Part shown: positions 27,201 to 34,372 of the stretch, one piece after another
How the letters are laid out: each line of letters starts with the position of its first letter
Position numbering within the stretch: position 1 is the first letter of the stretch
Origin: a bacterium
GTDB taxonomy: Bacteria; Orphanbacterota; Orphanbacteria; Orphanbacterales; Orphanbacteraceae
Reading direction: 5' to 3'
DNA: 64,000 bases
NCBI GenBank assembly: GCA_025782575.1
Contig: JALGYY010000017.1
Coordinates: forward strand, 919,892-983,891
The notes under the pieces: generated by a model
The model's input: the letters and a program-made list of their open reading frames with translations, nothing else
Told to the model about the DNA's origin: nothing
The model's database searches: none
Position numbers and translations under genes: made by a program

Positions 27201-27688
27201 GCGTCGAAACCGCCGGCCAGTGGGAGCTCCTCTCCCGATCAATCGCGTGGAGTCGCTTCGTCGATGAAGCAGGCCGGGAGCGTCTCGCGGCAAAGCGGGA
27301 GCTCGCGGATGCTACACTTCGTGCCTGGCGAATCGGACGAGGGCGGCCGATCGGCCGAGAGGATCTGATCGTAGCCGGCGTTGTGGAAGGGAAGATCGAC
27401 GCATTCGCCGATCTGATTCGTGAGCTGGACGGGGATGCCGAACGGTTCATCGCGTGCCTGAAATCCAGAAACGACCCCCGCACGACAGGTTATCGCAGCA
27501 AGAAGATTAACGAGCACGAAAGCTATTTCGCAGAGAACGGTTTTGTCGATCACCGTTCCGTTCTGAGTGATGGGGATGTGCGGGTCAAGGCGCTCAACGA
27601 CATCGCGGTCCATCTGGACTCCGACCGCATCTCCGTCGACGAAGCGAACCGAATGGTGGAGGAGATCCTCGCCCCTATCCGCCCCTGA
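24239..27688 (+). CDS. YhaN/SbcC-like SMC-type ATPase with internal membrane hairpin and C-terminal extension
   Basis: A 1149-residue ATPase. The Walker A loop is at residues 32-39 (GPNGSGKT), and the Walker B/D-loop (FLDEALSTAD) has Asp857 and Glu858. Long coiled coils fill about residues 150-390 and 445-800. In the middle, residues 395-442 form two hydrophobic segments (AIGAYLVLALLIGGGIAGAI, then GALVPIVMLFTL), so the coiled-coil apex may be membrane-attached, as in the YhaN branch. After the nucleotide-binding domain there is an extra region of about 250 residues that I do not recognise. It is coupled to the SbcD-like gene, and together they probably form an Mre11-Rad50-like complex. Confidence 0.88.
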   Translation: MKLTRLLVRRLPGIDQGFRLENIAEGINLIVGPNGSGKTSICRLIRNMLWPSKRREQVDAIAHWIDGEEQLTSEFIGQVRWQREGEDTPSPELPDRHLAGCFTIGLTDLLDEKRETEKRLASEVRQLLAGGYDVEAVGEEYSKSNRFGQTAFKEVVESKRVLREIENDRRSLAENEDRLQSLEEQRARAEAAGREKEKLQHAAEFAGFREDLDSIEAEMATYPEGMDQLGGEEGERLAELMREREETEQSLGKREKEKSDAAEALAALDLPGGAVDEERLESMGERARALTRTEEKLADAVLNESSAATELENREAELGVPPDRTIESIDDGDLESLENWVFRSGLLREQMQSNEAAQNAFEDDNDPGFAPLDALRESIARHQDWLAAPAPVMSRGLAIGAYLVLALLIGGGIAGAILIDPWIGAISAGALVPIVMLFTLRRKSMAYRTLIQEQIERAGAEVPDGWETELVQANLDQLIDGRNESESHRGRMEDRRRYQARRDQLEEDQQEMERERLELAAVTGIDASVTGLKLGDLAGRIRSWRSAKGAHERAESDRLALTGSRDSEMATLLEALEGLIQDSPGDGIGLSEAIERLRTASRQHREQSRLHDQAEREMKRLVGLIERRTGEIDALLSRTGTQDGNLDERARLLDRKLDALVTYRKLADRKLATEAQMAGVRSKLGERSDLLSIDRDDAEQQIAEASRTMESADELSREIGEIRGRIDDARKSSKREEALARLMDAESRLRDRAEEAMYAAAARFLLEDVDREHEDRTRPEVLRMATQYFAEFTQYRYELRPPGKKSGSDFRAIEKDSGRWLSLEELSDGTRVQLLLAARLAFATKAEGGSLLPIFLDEALSTADPERFAAAVKSFAVLAGQGRQIFYMTSNPGDVRLWQQIILEEGAPEPVLLDLAEFRKLGRGMLDEESAAVPHREPVPPPEGLAAEEYAARIGVPPIDPYGPLDSLHLFHLLRDDLELLHRLLDKGVETAGQWELLSRSIAWSRFVDEAGRERLAAKRELADATLRAWRIGRGRPIGREDLIVAGVVEGKIDAFADLIRELDGDAERFIACLKSRNDPRTTGYRSKKINEHESYFAENGFVDHRSVLSDGDVRVKALNDIAVHLDSDRISVDEANRMVEEILAPIRP

Positions 27689-27691
27689 CCC

Positions 27692-28105
27692 CTACTCCGT
27701 ACTCTTCGCGGAAACGCGATGAGCCTCGATCGAAATCTCCGGTGCCTGGACGAGATGCTTCTTTACCGAACAGAGTGCGGCCGCACGGACGATCGCTTTT
27801 TCGTATTTCGTTGGGAAACCATCCGGCAGGATGATCTCCTGCTTGATCTGTGTGATCAGCCTGTTTTGCGGATCCCTCTCCCAGGACTGCAGAAGCTTGA
27901 TCCTGTCTGTCGGAATACCCCGGGAGGCGCAGAAGTCGAGTACATAGTAGCCCGCGCATGTGGCAAGAGAAGCGAGAAAAAGATCGAACGGCTCCGGCGC
28001 CGTCCCTCCTCCCCCTTCACTCTCCGATTGATCGGTACGAATGGTCCGTCCGTTGTACTCTGCGTCAACCCGCTTCCCCCCAGGGAATGAAATCTCCATC
28101 GCCAT
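27692..28105 (-). CDS. OsmC-family protein
   Basis: A 137-residue OsmC/YhfA-like protein. It shows the swapped-strand beginning (MEISFPGGKRVDAEYNG), the central helix with two cysteines (SLATCAGYYVLDFCASRG), and the later AALCSVKKHL segment with a third. OsmC/Ohr proteins reduce organic peroxides through cysteine thiols, though the YhfA branch has less certain activity. The start at 28105 follows AAAGG and matches the family N-terminus; the longer frame overlaps the upstream gene. It is the last gene of the minus-strand run and is convergent with the ATPase gene three bases away. Confidence 0.9.
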   Translation of the reverse strand: MAMEISFPGGKRVDAEYNGRTIRTDQSESEGGGGTAPEPFDLFLASLATCAGYYVLDFCASRGIPTDRIKLLQSWERDPQNRLITQIKQEIILPDGFPTKYEKAIVRAAALCSVKKHLVQAPEISIEAHRVSAKSTE

Positions 28106-28121
28106 CTTTGGAACCTTTCGT

Positions 28122-28652
28122 TTATCGATTCTGCATGTTCCTGTCGAATTCATCTGAACCGCCCCGCGGGATGCTGAGAGTCTTCCAGTTGTCACTGGCG
28201 AGGTGCCGGGCGAGCTGTACGATCTGCCCGGTATGATAGGCGGTATGAGCGAGGTTTCTTTCAATCGCGCCGATTACGGTGTGCCGTTCGCCGCGAATGG
28301 TCACGGTCTTCTCCGCATCCTCCGGCTGAAGCTCTGCAAGCGTTTCGAGCGCCGTTTTCCAGGCCCGTTCCCACCGATCGGTGATCGCGGCACGTCCATC
28401 CGTTTCCCGTTCGAACTCAGCGTCTCGATTCCGGCCGGGCTTCTGGCCATCTGTCGTCAGAAAATCGGTCCAGCGAGAAATCATGTTTCCCGCGATATGC
28501 TTCACGAGCACAGCCACGCTGTTCGAATCACCGTCAAACTCAGCGAAATAGAGTCCGTCATCCAGCTGTGAAACAGCTCGATCGGCCAGATCCTTGATGG
28601 ACCGATAGCGATCCCCGACTTCTTCAAAATAGAGAGCGCCGAACTCCGTCAT
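28122..28652 (-). CDS. DUF1572/DinB-like four-helix protein
   Basis: A 176-residue protein of the DinB/YfiT metal-binding superfamily. Candidate metal-binding histidines lie in VLVKHIAGNMISRW and HTAYHTGQIVQLARHL, separated by a long helical region. Relatives include thiol-dependent S-transferases (bacillithiol or mycothiol), but DUF1572 itself has no proven activity. It sits six bases after the AP-superfamily lipoprotein gene and 16 bases before the OsmC gene. Co-transcription with them hints at a thiol or stress role. Confidence 0.85.
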   Translation of the reverse strand: MTEFGALYFEEVGDRYRSIKDLADRAVSQLDDGLYFAEFDGDSNSVAVLVKHIAGNMISRWTDFLTTDGQKPGRNRDAEFERETDGRAAITDRWERAWKTALETLAELQPEDAEKTVTIRGERHTVIGAIERNLAHTAYHTGQIVQLARHLASDNWKTLSIPRGGSDEFDRNMQNR

Positions 28653-28658
28653 GTTTAG

Positions 28659-30221
28659 CTATCCCAGATAAGGAAGAGCCTCGAGGCCTTCCCGTTCTTT
28701 CTCCCGCCGCTCATCGGGAATCTTGCGATCAATCGACCGATTCCCTTCCCGAAGGGGAGCGATTTCCTCGAAACCAGGGGTAAAGAGATCGTCAATCGGC
28801 ACGCCGTCCATATCCCGCGGCACTGTCTCACCCAGAATGCGGAGCAAGGTCGGCGCGAGATCCATAAGGCGGGGTCGCTCGCCGGGGGGCGCCCGCTTTC
28901 CCGATTTCACATGGGGCCCTTTCACGATCAAAATGCCCCGCCGGTTATGGTAACCCGAAAATGTAAAGGACGGTTCCCGAAAGAGATTCGTGCCGTCGAA
29001 AGGGGAACCACGGCCAAAGAAGAAGCCGGGTCTCGGCTCGAAGAGAAGATCAGGCGCCCTGTCGAGATAAGGCCCGCTGTAGATTTCATCCCGCCGGTAG
29101 ACCTCTGCGACCACACGCTCTCCTGTCTCCGAATCGACGAGTCTGGTAAGCTTCCCTTCCAGCTCAGCAATCAGATCGTCATACTCTCGCCCGCCGTCCA
29201 CCACCCCCCGTTTGAATGCGCTCTTCGTGTTGATCGTCATTCGTCCACCGAGATGGGTGAAGTAGAGTACACGGGATCTCGGGAAATCAGTGTCGCAATA
29301 CCCTTCGTTCCAGAGCCACTTGAGCACAGCCATTTCCCGGCTTACACTCTCGAAGCCATGATCGGAGGCCACCAGAACGATCGTGTTCTCGTCCGCCCTT
29401 TCCAGAAATTCGCCGACTATTTCGTCGATTCGAATCCAGAAATCACGAATTGTATTCTGATATTTTTCAGCAAGCGCGGGATCAACCCCATGCCTGCCCT
29501 CTTCGTCTTCCATGAACTTCCAGAAAAAATGCTGCACTTTATCCGTCCCCATGAACACGACCCAGAAAAGCTCCCAGTCGTCCTCTTCGAACAGCTCGAT
29601 TGCGGCACGGAAACGGGCCTCCCGCGTGGCGATCAGATTCCCGAGAAATGCTTCTTCGCTACCTTCGGGCAGGTACTCCCCATAACGGTCGAGGCGCCAG
29701 GGGCCAAGACCTTTTTCCAGTTCGGGAGGCCATGTGTATCCGGTATCACGAAGATGGGGAAATCCGCCGACCATCTTGCCTGCAATCGGATCGGGAGGAG
29801 TTGTAAGGGGGACCGTCATGATGACGGAGGGGCGTTCCGATTCGGTCAGATACTCCCATACAGCCTTGGCCCGGCGGTCGAGAGCTGTCGCGGGAACGGG
29901 CATGAAGCGGTCGCGATCGACGAGCTCGAAGTCATAGATTCCATGCTTGCCCGGATTGACGCCGGTAATCGCACTTGTCCATGCAGGAGCGGATAGCGGG
30001 GGAATCACGGACTCCAGCTCGGCGGAATACCCGTCATTCCTCATGGCGGCAAGATTCGGCAGAAGGCCCTGATCCATCCAGGGTTCGATGAGGTCGAATG
30101 TAGCGCCATCCAGACCGATCACAGCCACGCGGAGGCCTGTCGGGAGAGGCGAATCGGCACACCCGGTTAAGAGAAGCAGAGCGTAACCGAACAGGATCGC
30201 TCTCACTCCGGCAGCTCTCAC
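28659..30221 (-). CDS. AP-superfamily phosphodiesterase lipoprotein (type I phosphodiesterase/NPP-like)
   Basis: A protein of about 520 residues with a lipobox (LLLLTGC), so it is probably anchored in the periplasm. The alkaline-phosphatase-superfamily metal motifs are complete: VIGLDGATFD, nucleophile region PPLSAPAWTSAITG, GTDKVQHFFW, VASDHGFE and FSGYH before the final strand. This group hydrolyses phosphodiesters or transfers phosphoryl groups on nucleotides, lipids or glycans; the substrate is unknown. The GTG at 30221 overlaps the TGA of the upstream lipoprotein gene (GTGA). The C-terminus (EGLEALPYLG) is a divergent form of the LGYI tail found on its neighbours. Confidence 0.9.
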   Translation of the reverse strand: MRAAGVRAILFGYALLLLTGCADSPLPTGLRVAVIGLDGATFDLIEPWMDQGLLPNLAAMRNDGYSAELESVIPPLSAPAWTSAITGVNPGKHGIYDFELVDRDRFMPVPATALDRRAKAVWEYLTESERPSVIMTVPLTTPPDPIAGKMVGGFPHLRDTGYTWPPELEKGLGPWRLDRYGEYLPEGSEEAFLGNLIATREARFRAAIELFEEDDWELFWVVFMGTDKVQHFFWKFMEDEEGRHGVDPALAEKYQNTIRDFWIRIDEIVGEFLERADENTIVLVASDHGFESVSREMAVLKWLWNEGYCDTDFPRSRVLYFTHLGGRMTINTKSAFKRGVVDGGREYDDLIAELEGKLTRLVDSETGERVVAEVYRRDEIYSGPYLDRAPDLLFEPRPGFFFGRGSPFDGTNLFREPSFTFSGYHNRRGILIVKGPHVKSGKRAPPGERPRLMDLAPTLLRILGETVPRDMDGVPIDDLFTPGFEEIAPLREGNRSIDRKIPDERREKEREGLEALPYLG

Positions 30222-30838
30222 TTCGATTCGATCGGTCGGAGAACGAGGCTGAGCTCGCACTTCTCACAGCTCCCGGGGAACATGGAGGTGATGCCCGGAT
30301 GATTCGGGCATTGATACTCCATCCTGGCAAGAACCAGATCTTTTCCGCCGCACTTCACACACTTGGTCGGATAGGGGAACGAGATGTCCGGATGCTCGGG
30401 GCAGGTGTAACCCTGAATCTGTCCCAACACGAAAGGTGCCGAAAATCGAATCGGTTCGCCGTCGTCGGTTTCGAGACCGACAATCTCGAAAGAGAGCTCG
30501 CCGAAACCATCCTGCTTACCCGAGAAATCGAACTGGCCGTAAAGCGCCTCACCATGCTGCCGGAACCCCTGGCGATCGGTCTCCCCTCCGGCCTCCGTGA
30601 CCAGAACCGTCCCCTTCAGACCTTCTACGGGGAGAAGATCCCCCTCACGTGTGTGCGGGTAGATTTCCACACCGACGTTAGAGCAGAGCACCTCCATTTT
30701 GTAATCGCCGGCGGCAACGATCACGCCACCATGGGGACCGGACTCCGGCTCACCACCCCCACCGCATCCGCCGCAACCGGCCCCGAACAGGGCGGCCACA
30801 CCGAGAACAAATGCTATTTTTCGATAGACAAGATTCAT
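30218..30838 (-). CDS. Lipoprotein with two heavy-metal-binding-domain-like zinc/copper modules
   Basis: A 206-residue lipoprotein (signal LGVAALFGAGC, followed by a Cys/Gly-rich stretch). Residues 25-140 form a beta-rich domain. The C-terminal 65 residues carry two copies of a module resembling the heavy-metal-binding domain of CusB/CopA-type proteins: YTCPEHPDISFPYPTKCVKC and YQCPNHPGITSMFPGSCEKC. In each, Cys-x2-His and Cys-x2-Cys form a likely metal site. It may bind copper or zinc, or act as a structural zinc module. The start at 30838 has GGAGGAG seven bases upstream. It overlaps the next gene, which encodes a metal-dependent phosphodiesterase, so metal delivery to that enzyme is conceivable. 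Confidence 0.8.
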   Translation of the reverse strand: MNLVYRKIAFVLGVAALFGAGCGGCGGGGEPESGPHGGVIVAAGDYKMEVLCSNVGVEIYPHTREGDLLPVEGLKGTVLVTEAGGETDRQGFRQHGEALYGQFDFSGKQDGFGELSFEIVGLETDDGEPIRFSAPFVLGQIQGYTCPEHPDISFPYPTKCVKCGGKDLVLARMEYQCPNHPGITSMFPGSCEKCELSLVLRPIESK

Positions 30839-30891
30839 CTGATTACTCCTCCAAACTGCTGCTCCCACCATAACCGAGCATGGGGGCACGA

Positions 30892-32262
30892 TCAATCGAT
30901 GTAGCCGAGTGCTTCCAGCTCCCGTCTTACTTTTTCGTCGGCAGGCGCGGTTCGCCCGGACTTCCCATCCAGAAAACGGACCGCCCGCGTCGCCTGAGAT
31001 TCCAGAACTTTCTCCAGCCTGGTCTGAAGCTCTGACAAGATATCGAACCGGATCTCATGAAGATCATTCAGCTCAAAAGGATCCGCTTCCAGATCGAAGA
31101 GAGACGACTTTCCGTCGGACTCGAAAACCGCTTTCCAGCGATCACCCGTCAAAGCGTAGCGCCCGTACGGATTGTTCCTGCTGCGCCACCGCGCGCTCGA
31201 TTCGCTGAGAACATACCGGGACGGAATCTCTTCACTCAGCACATCGACCCCGCTTGCCTGCAATGCCAATGCACCGGCCGGGATCTTCGCCGACAGGCCA
31301 AAGAGTGTGGGGAAGACGTCGACAAGGGACATGACTGTCGTCATCCGTTCGGGGGAAACACCCGGGACACGAATGATGAGGGGCACGTGAAGCTGCTCGT
31401 TCCAGTTGAGTCCATGGTGCCAGTGGCCATGCTGGCCGAGCCCTTCACCATGGTCACCCGCGATGACTACTACTGTACGCTTCCAGTCGGCCTGCACTCG
31501 AAGTCGATCGAGCAGCCTCCCGACCTCGGAATCAACATAGCGAACTTCATTGTCATAATATGACAGGACGTCCTCAGCGATAAACGTGGCCGGATCCCAT
31601 TCATCTCCTGTGACGATCTTGTCATCGAACGCCCTCGTCCTCACGAAGAAAGAAGCTCCGTCACCAGGCGCAAAAAAATCCTGATAATCGGGAGGAGGTT
31701 CGTACGGAGCGTGGGGATCGAAGTAGTGCACCCAAAGAAAACAGGCTTTCTCCCCTCTCCGGCTCTCATTCAACCATCGAAAGACAGCTTCATTCGTTTC
31801 CCTCGCGTTCCGCTCGGCTCCATCCGGTTCATTGAACGTATCGAAGCCGGCGTCGATCCCTGTGTCTTTCTTGATCGGTGTAGCGCTCACGAACGCGGCG
31901 GTCTGGTAGCCGGCTTCCTGCGCCACCTCGGCATAGCTCTTCAGGACGGGCGAGGGGATGAACCGAGAGCCGTCGATATCGGCATTGGCGTGAATGCCGT
32001 GCTCGACCGGATAGGTACTCGTCAAGAGTGAAACATGGGACGGGAGGGTCGTCGCAATCGGAGCAATACAACGCTCGAACAGGAGTGCATCCTTGGCGAA
32101 CCGGTCGATGTTCGGCGACGTGTCGCGAAAGTAGCCGTAACACCCGAGGTTTTCCGCACGGATCGTGTCGATCGTAATCAGAACGACGTTCCATGGGATC
32201 GACTCCGAGCCGCAGGAGAGAATCGTCAAACAGAGGATAGTGACCGCCGCCGGGAATCTCAT
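30892..32262 (-). CDS. Sulfatase-fold lipoprotein ending in LGYI tail
   Basis: A 456-residue protein with a lipoprotein signal (VTILCLTILSCG). Sulfatase-family features: NVVLITIDTIRAENLGCYGY at the N-terminus, TTLPSHVSLLTSTYPVEHG at the nucleophile site, and GDHGEGLGQHGHWHHG. The Cys/Ser-x-Pro-x-Arg motif needed for formylglycine is absent. The aligned residue is Thr, as in phosphoglycerol-transferase-like members, so activity on phosphate esters is at least as likely as on sulfate esters. Its ATG overlaps the TAA of the M1 peptidase gene by one base (TAATG). The last residues are RRELEALGYID, shared in form with other proteins here. Confidence 0.88.
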   Translation of the reverse strand: MRFPAAVTILCLTILSCGSESIPWNVVLITIDTIRAENLGCYGYFRDTSPNIDRFAKDALLFERCIAPIATTLPSHVSLLTSTYPVEHGIHANADIDGSRFIPSPVLKSYAEVAQEAGYQTAAFVSATPIKKDTGIDAGFDTFNEPDGAERNARETNEAVFRWLNESRRGEKACFLWVHYFDPHAPYEPPPDYQDFFAPGDGASFFVRTRAFDDKIVTGDEWDPATFIAEDVLSYYDNEVRYVDSEVGRLLDRLRVQADWKRTVVVIAGDHGEGLGQHGHWHHGLNWNEQLHVPLIIRVPGVSPERMTTVMSLVDVFPTLFGLSAKIPAGALALQASGVDVLSEEIPSRYVLSESSARWRSRNNPYGRYALTGDRWKAVFESDGKSSLFDLEADPFELNDLHEIRFDILSELQTRLEKVLESQATRAVRFLDGKSGRTAPADEKVRRELEALGYID

Positions 32263-34361
32263 TACCGGAGATCGACCCGCATGGGAGAGAGACCGGATGG
32301 CCATTCCCCTTTCGCCACATTCTGATCGCCATCGAAGGCAAGGTAACCATATTTCCCATAGTGCGGAATCTTCCGTCCGATGGATGGGATCGAGGTGGCG
32401 TCGGCCGGTAAAAAGAGGCTCCAGGAAAGGTCAGGTGTCGCCGGGTGTGGCACTGTGAGAACAAGTGAGTGGTTCGAAGGGTCATGAAGCTCCCCATCGA
32501 GATTCCACGAGCCCTCTTCCAGCGCCGAGCCTGGCGGCAACGCCGCTGCGAATCGATCAGTGAAACGAGTATCGCCAAAAAGCCAGACCGCTTGATCGGA
32601 CGGAATCGTGTCGACCTCGGACTCGTCGGTGATTTCGAACCCGCCTGAGTCACCCCAGCCTTCGATCATGGTGCGGAGCGCGTTTCGCTTCTCCTCTGAT
32701 TCACTCGATGAGATGATGATCAGCGTTTTTTCCGCTCCCAATGTCTGTGACAATGCGGCGGGAATCTCCGCGCGATAGAGTCTCCGAAATAAATCGAACT
32801 CGGGATCCACACCGATCGAAACGGGCCGGCTTCGCCCCTCCCAGTGGAATTCACTCTCCTCCCCGTCGAGAATGACGATCATATCTTCCGATCCGCCGTC
32901 CCACTCGATTCGAACGGGAACCTCTAACTCATAACAGGGCCTCTCCTGAGTGAGCCGCCCTTCGAGCAGGAAATGGCCATCCTCTTCTTTCACTCGACAA
33001 TCCTGAACACCGATCACAGGCGCCCCTTCCCGTTCCACCCATTGCTCGAAGAATGTCTCCAGATTCTGACCACTCACTGTTTCGAATGACTCACGGATTT
33101 CCCGCCACGAGGAGACCTGAAACCGATTCCTTTTATAGAATGCCGCGAGGCTCTTTTTGAAAGGGACCTCGCCGACACCACGTCTCAGCATATGAAAGAC
33201 CATAGTGGCTTTGGAGTAACCGACCGCCTGAGTCGACGCTGAAGTACGGCTCCTGAATTCATTCAAGGGGAAATCTTTCTCGTCTTGCACGTAGTTCAGA
33301 TACTTCCGAAGTTCGCCGCGCCTGTAGGATGCTGCGCTTCCTGCGCTTCGCTCCTCTTTGTACGCGTGATCCGCACCATAGCTCGTCAAGCCCTCACACC
33401 AGTTTCCCGCCTCCCAATCGACGTATACGCCGTTTCCCCACCAGTTGTGCAGGATTTCATGTCGGTAAGATGTATAGGGGATGAACGGCAGACGAATCAC
33501 CGTACTTCCGAGCAGGGTAAACGAGGGCATGCCGTAACCTGTTTGCCAGAAGTTCTCGACAATTGCGAACTTGGGAAACGGATAGGAGCCGATCTCCGCT
33601 TCGTAAAGATCGATGTAACGGGACGTGAGAGGGACGTAGGTTTCCCATAGTTCGCCGGCATCGTCAGCCTCATACAGGAAGCCATAGATCGCGACGTCAT
33701 TCAGATCGGACTCATAGAATCGATAGGGCCCCGCAATGAGATAGACCTCTTCATTGGGGACCGACGACTCCCACCGACTGGTTCGCATCCCCCCGCGATC
33801 GGTGCGCGATTCGAGCGCACCCTGGCTCACAGACTCCCAGTAATCGGGAACGGTGACGAGAAGTTTGAATTCAAAAAGGGAGCCTGGAATGGTCGGGAGC
33901 CAGCAGGTACCACCATCCAGGTAGGCGCCGCGCCCTTCGATCAGGCCCGTGGTCGTCTCGAACGAGCGCGCATAGGCGGCCGATGGTGGATGAAGGGAAT
34001 CCATTACGGTGCCCTCCGCCCGTAGATTGACCAGGGCTCTGGTCTCCATGCTCGCGGGAAGACTCGCCCGATATCGCACGACATGCGCCTCATCACCCTC
34101 TTCGGCGCCGACGACTCGCCAAGTAGCGCGCCGGTCTCCGACGTTCAGCTCTTTGATCTCCAGGTCGCGGTGAAACAGGAACTCAAAGCTGCTCCCCTCG
34201 ATTCCTTCGACAGTGAATTGATCATCTAAGACCAGACGGGATGATCGGGGTGTGATTTCCGCGCTGATGACATGGGATACGATTGTCGGCTCCGCATTGA
34301 CTACGGCGGCAGTCGCAAGAACCAGCATCAACATGATTCCGATAGTCGATCGAGCCATCAT
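32262..34361 (-). CDS. Secreted M1-family (gluzincin) aminopeptidase-like protein
   Basis: A 699-residue exported protein (signal GIMLMLVLATAAVVNA). The M1 zinc site is present: His301, Glu302 and His305 (RHEILHNWWGN), then Glu323 (NWCEGLTSY), one residue closer than the classic spacing. SKATMVFHMLRR and SGQNLETFFEQWV are conserved helices after the site. The last 150 residues form a separate domain that I do not recognise. It probably cleaves peptides in the periplasm. AAGGAAGAG precedes the start. It lies between the tandem AP hydrolases and the sulfatase in one operon-like run. Confidence 0.9.
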   Translation of the reverse strand: MMARSTIGIMLMLVLATAAVVNAEPTIVSHVISAEITPRSSRLVLDDQFTVEGIEGSSFEFLFHRDLEIKELNVGDRRATWRVVGAEEGDEAHVVRYRASLPASMETRALVNLRAEGTVMDSLHPPSAAYARSFETTTGLIEGRGAYLDGGTCWLPTIPGSLFEFKLLVTVPDYWESVSQGALESRTDRGGMRTSRWESSVPNEEVYLIAGPYRFYESDLNDVAIYGFLYEADDAGELWETYVPLTSRYIDLYEAEIGSYPFPKFAIVENFWQTGYGMPSFTLLGSTVIRLPFIPYTSYRHEILHNWWGNGVYVDWEAGNWCEGLTSYGADHAYKEERSAGSAASYRRGELRKYLNYVQDEKDFPLNEFRSRTSASTQAVGYSKATMVFHMLRRGVGEVPFKKSLAAFYKRNRFQVSSWREIRESFETVSGQNLETFFEQWVEREGAPVIGVQDCRVKEEDGHFLLEGRLTQERPCYELEVPVRIEWDGGSEDMIVILDGEESEFHWEGRSRPVSIGVDPEFDLFRRLYRAEIPAALSQTLGAEKTLIIISSSESEEKRNALRTMIEGWGDSGGFEITDESEVDTIPSDQAVWLFGDTRFTDRFAAALPPGSALEEGSWNLDGELHDPSNHSLVLTVPHPATPDLSWSLFLPADATSIPSIGRKIPHYGKYGYLAFDGDQNVAKGEWPSGLSPMRVDLR

Positions 34362-34372
34362 CTCTTCCTTTA

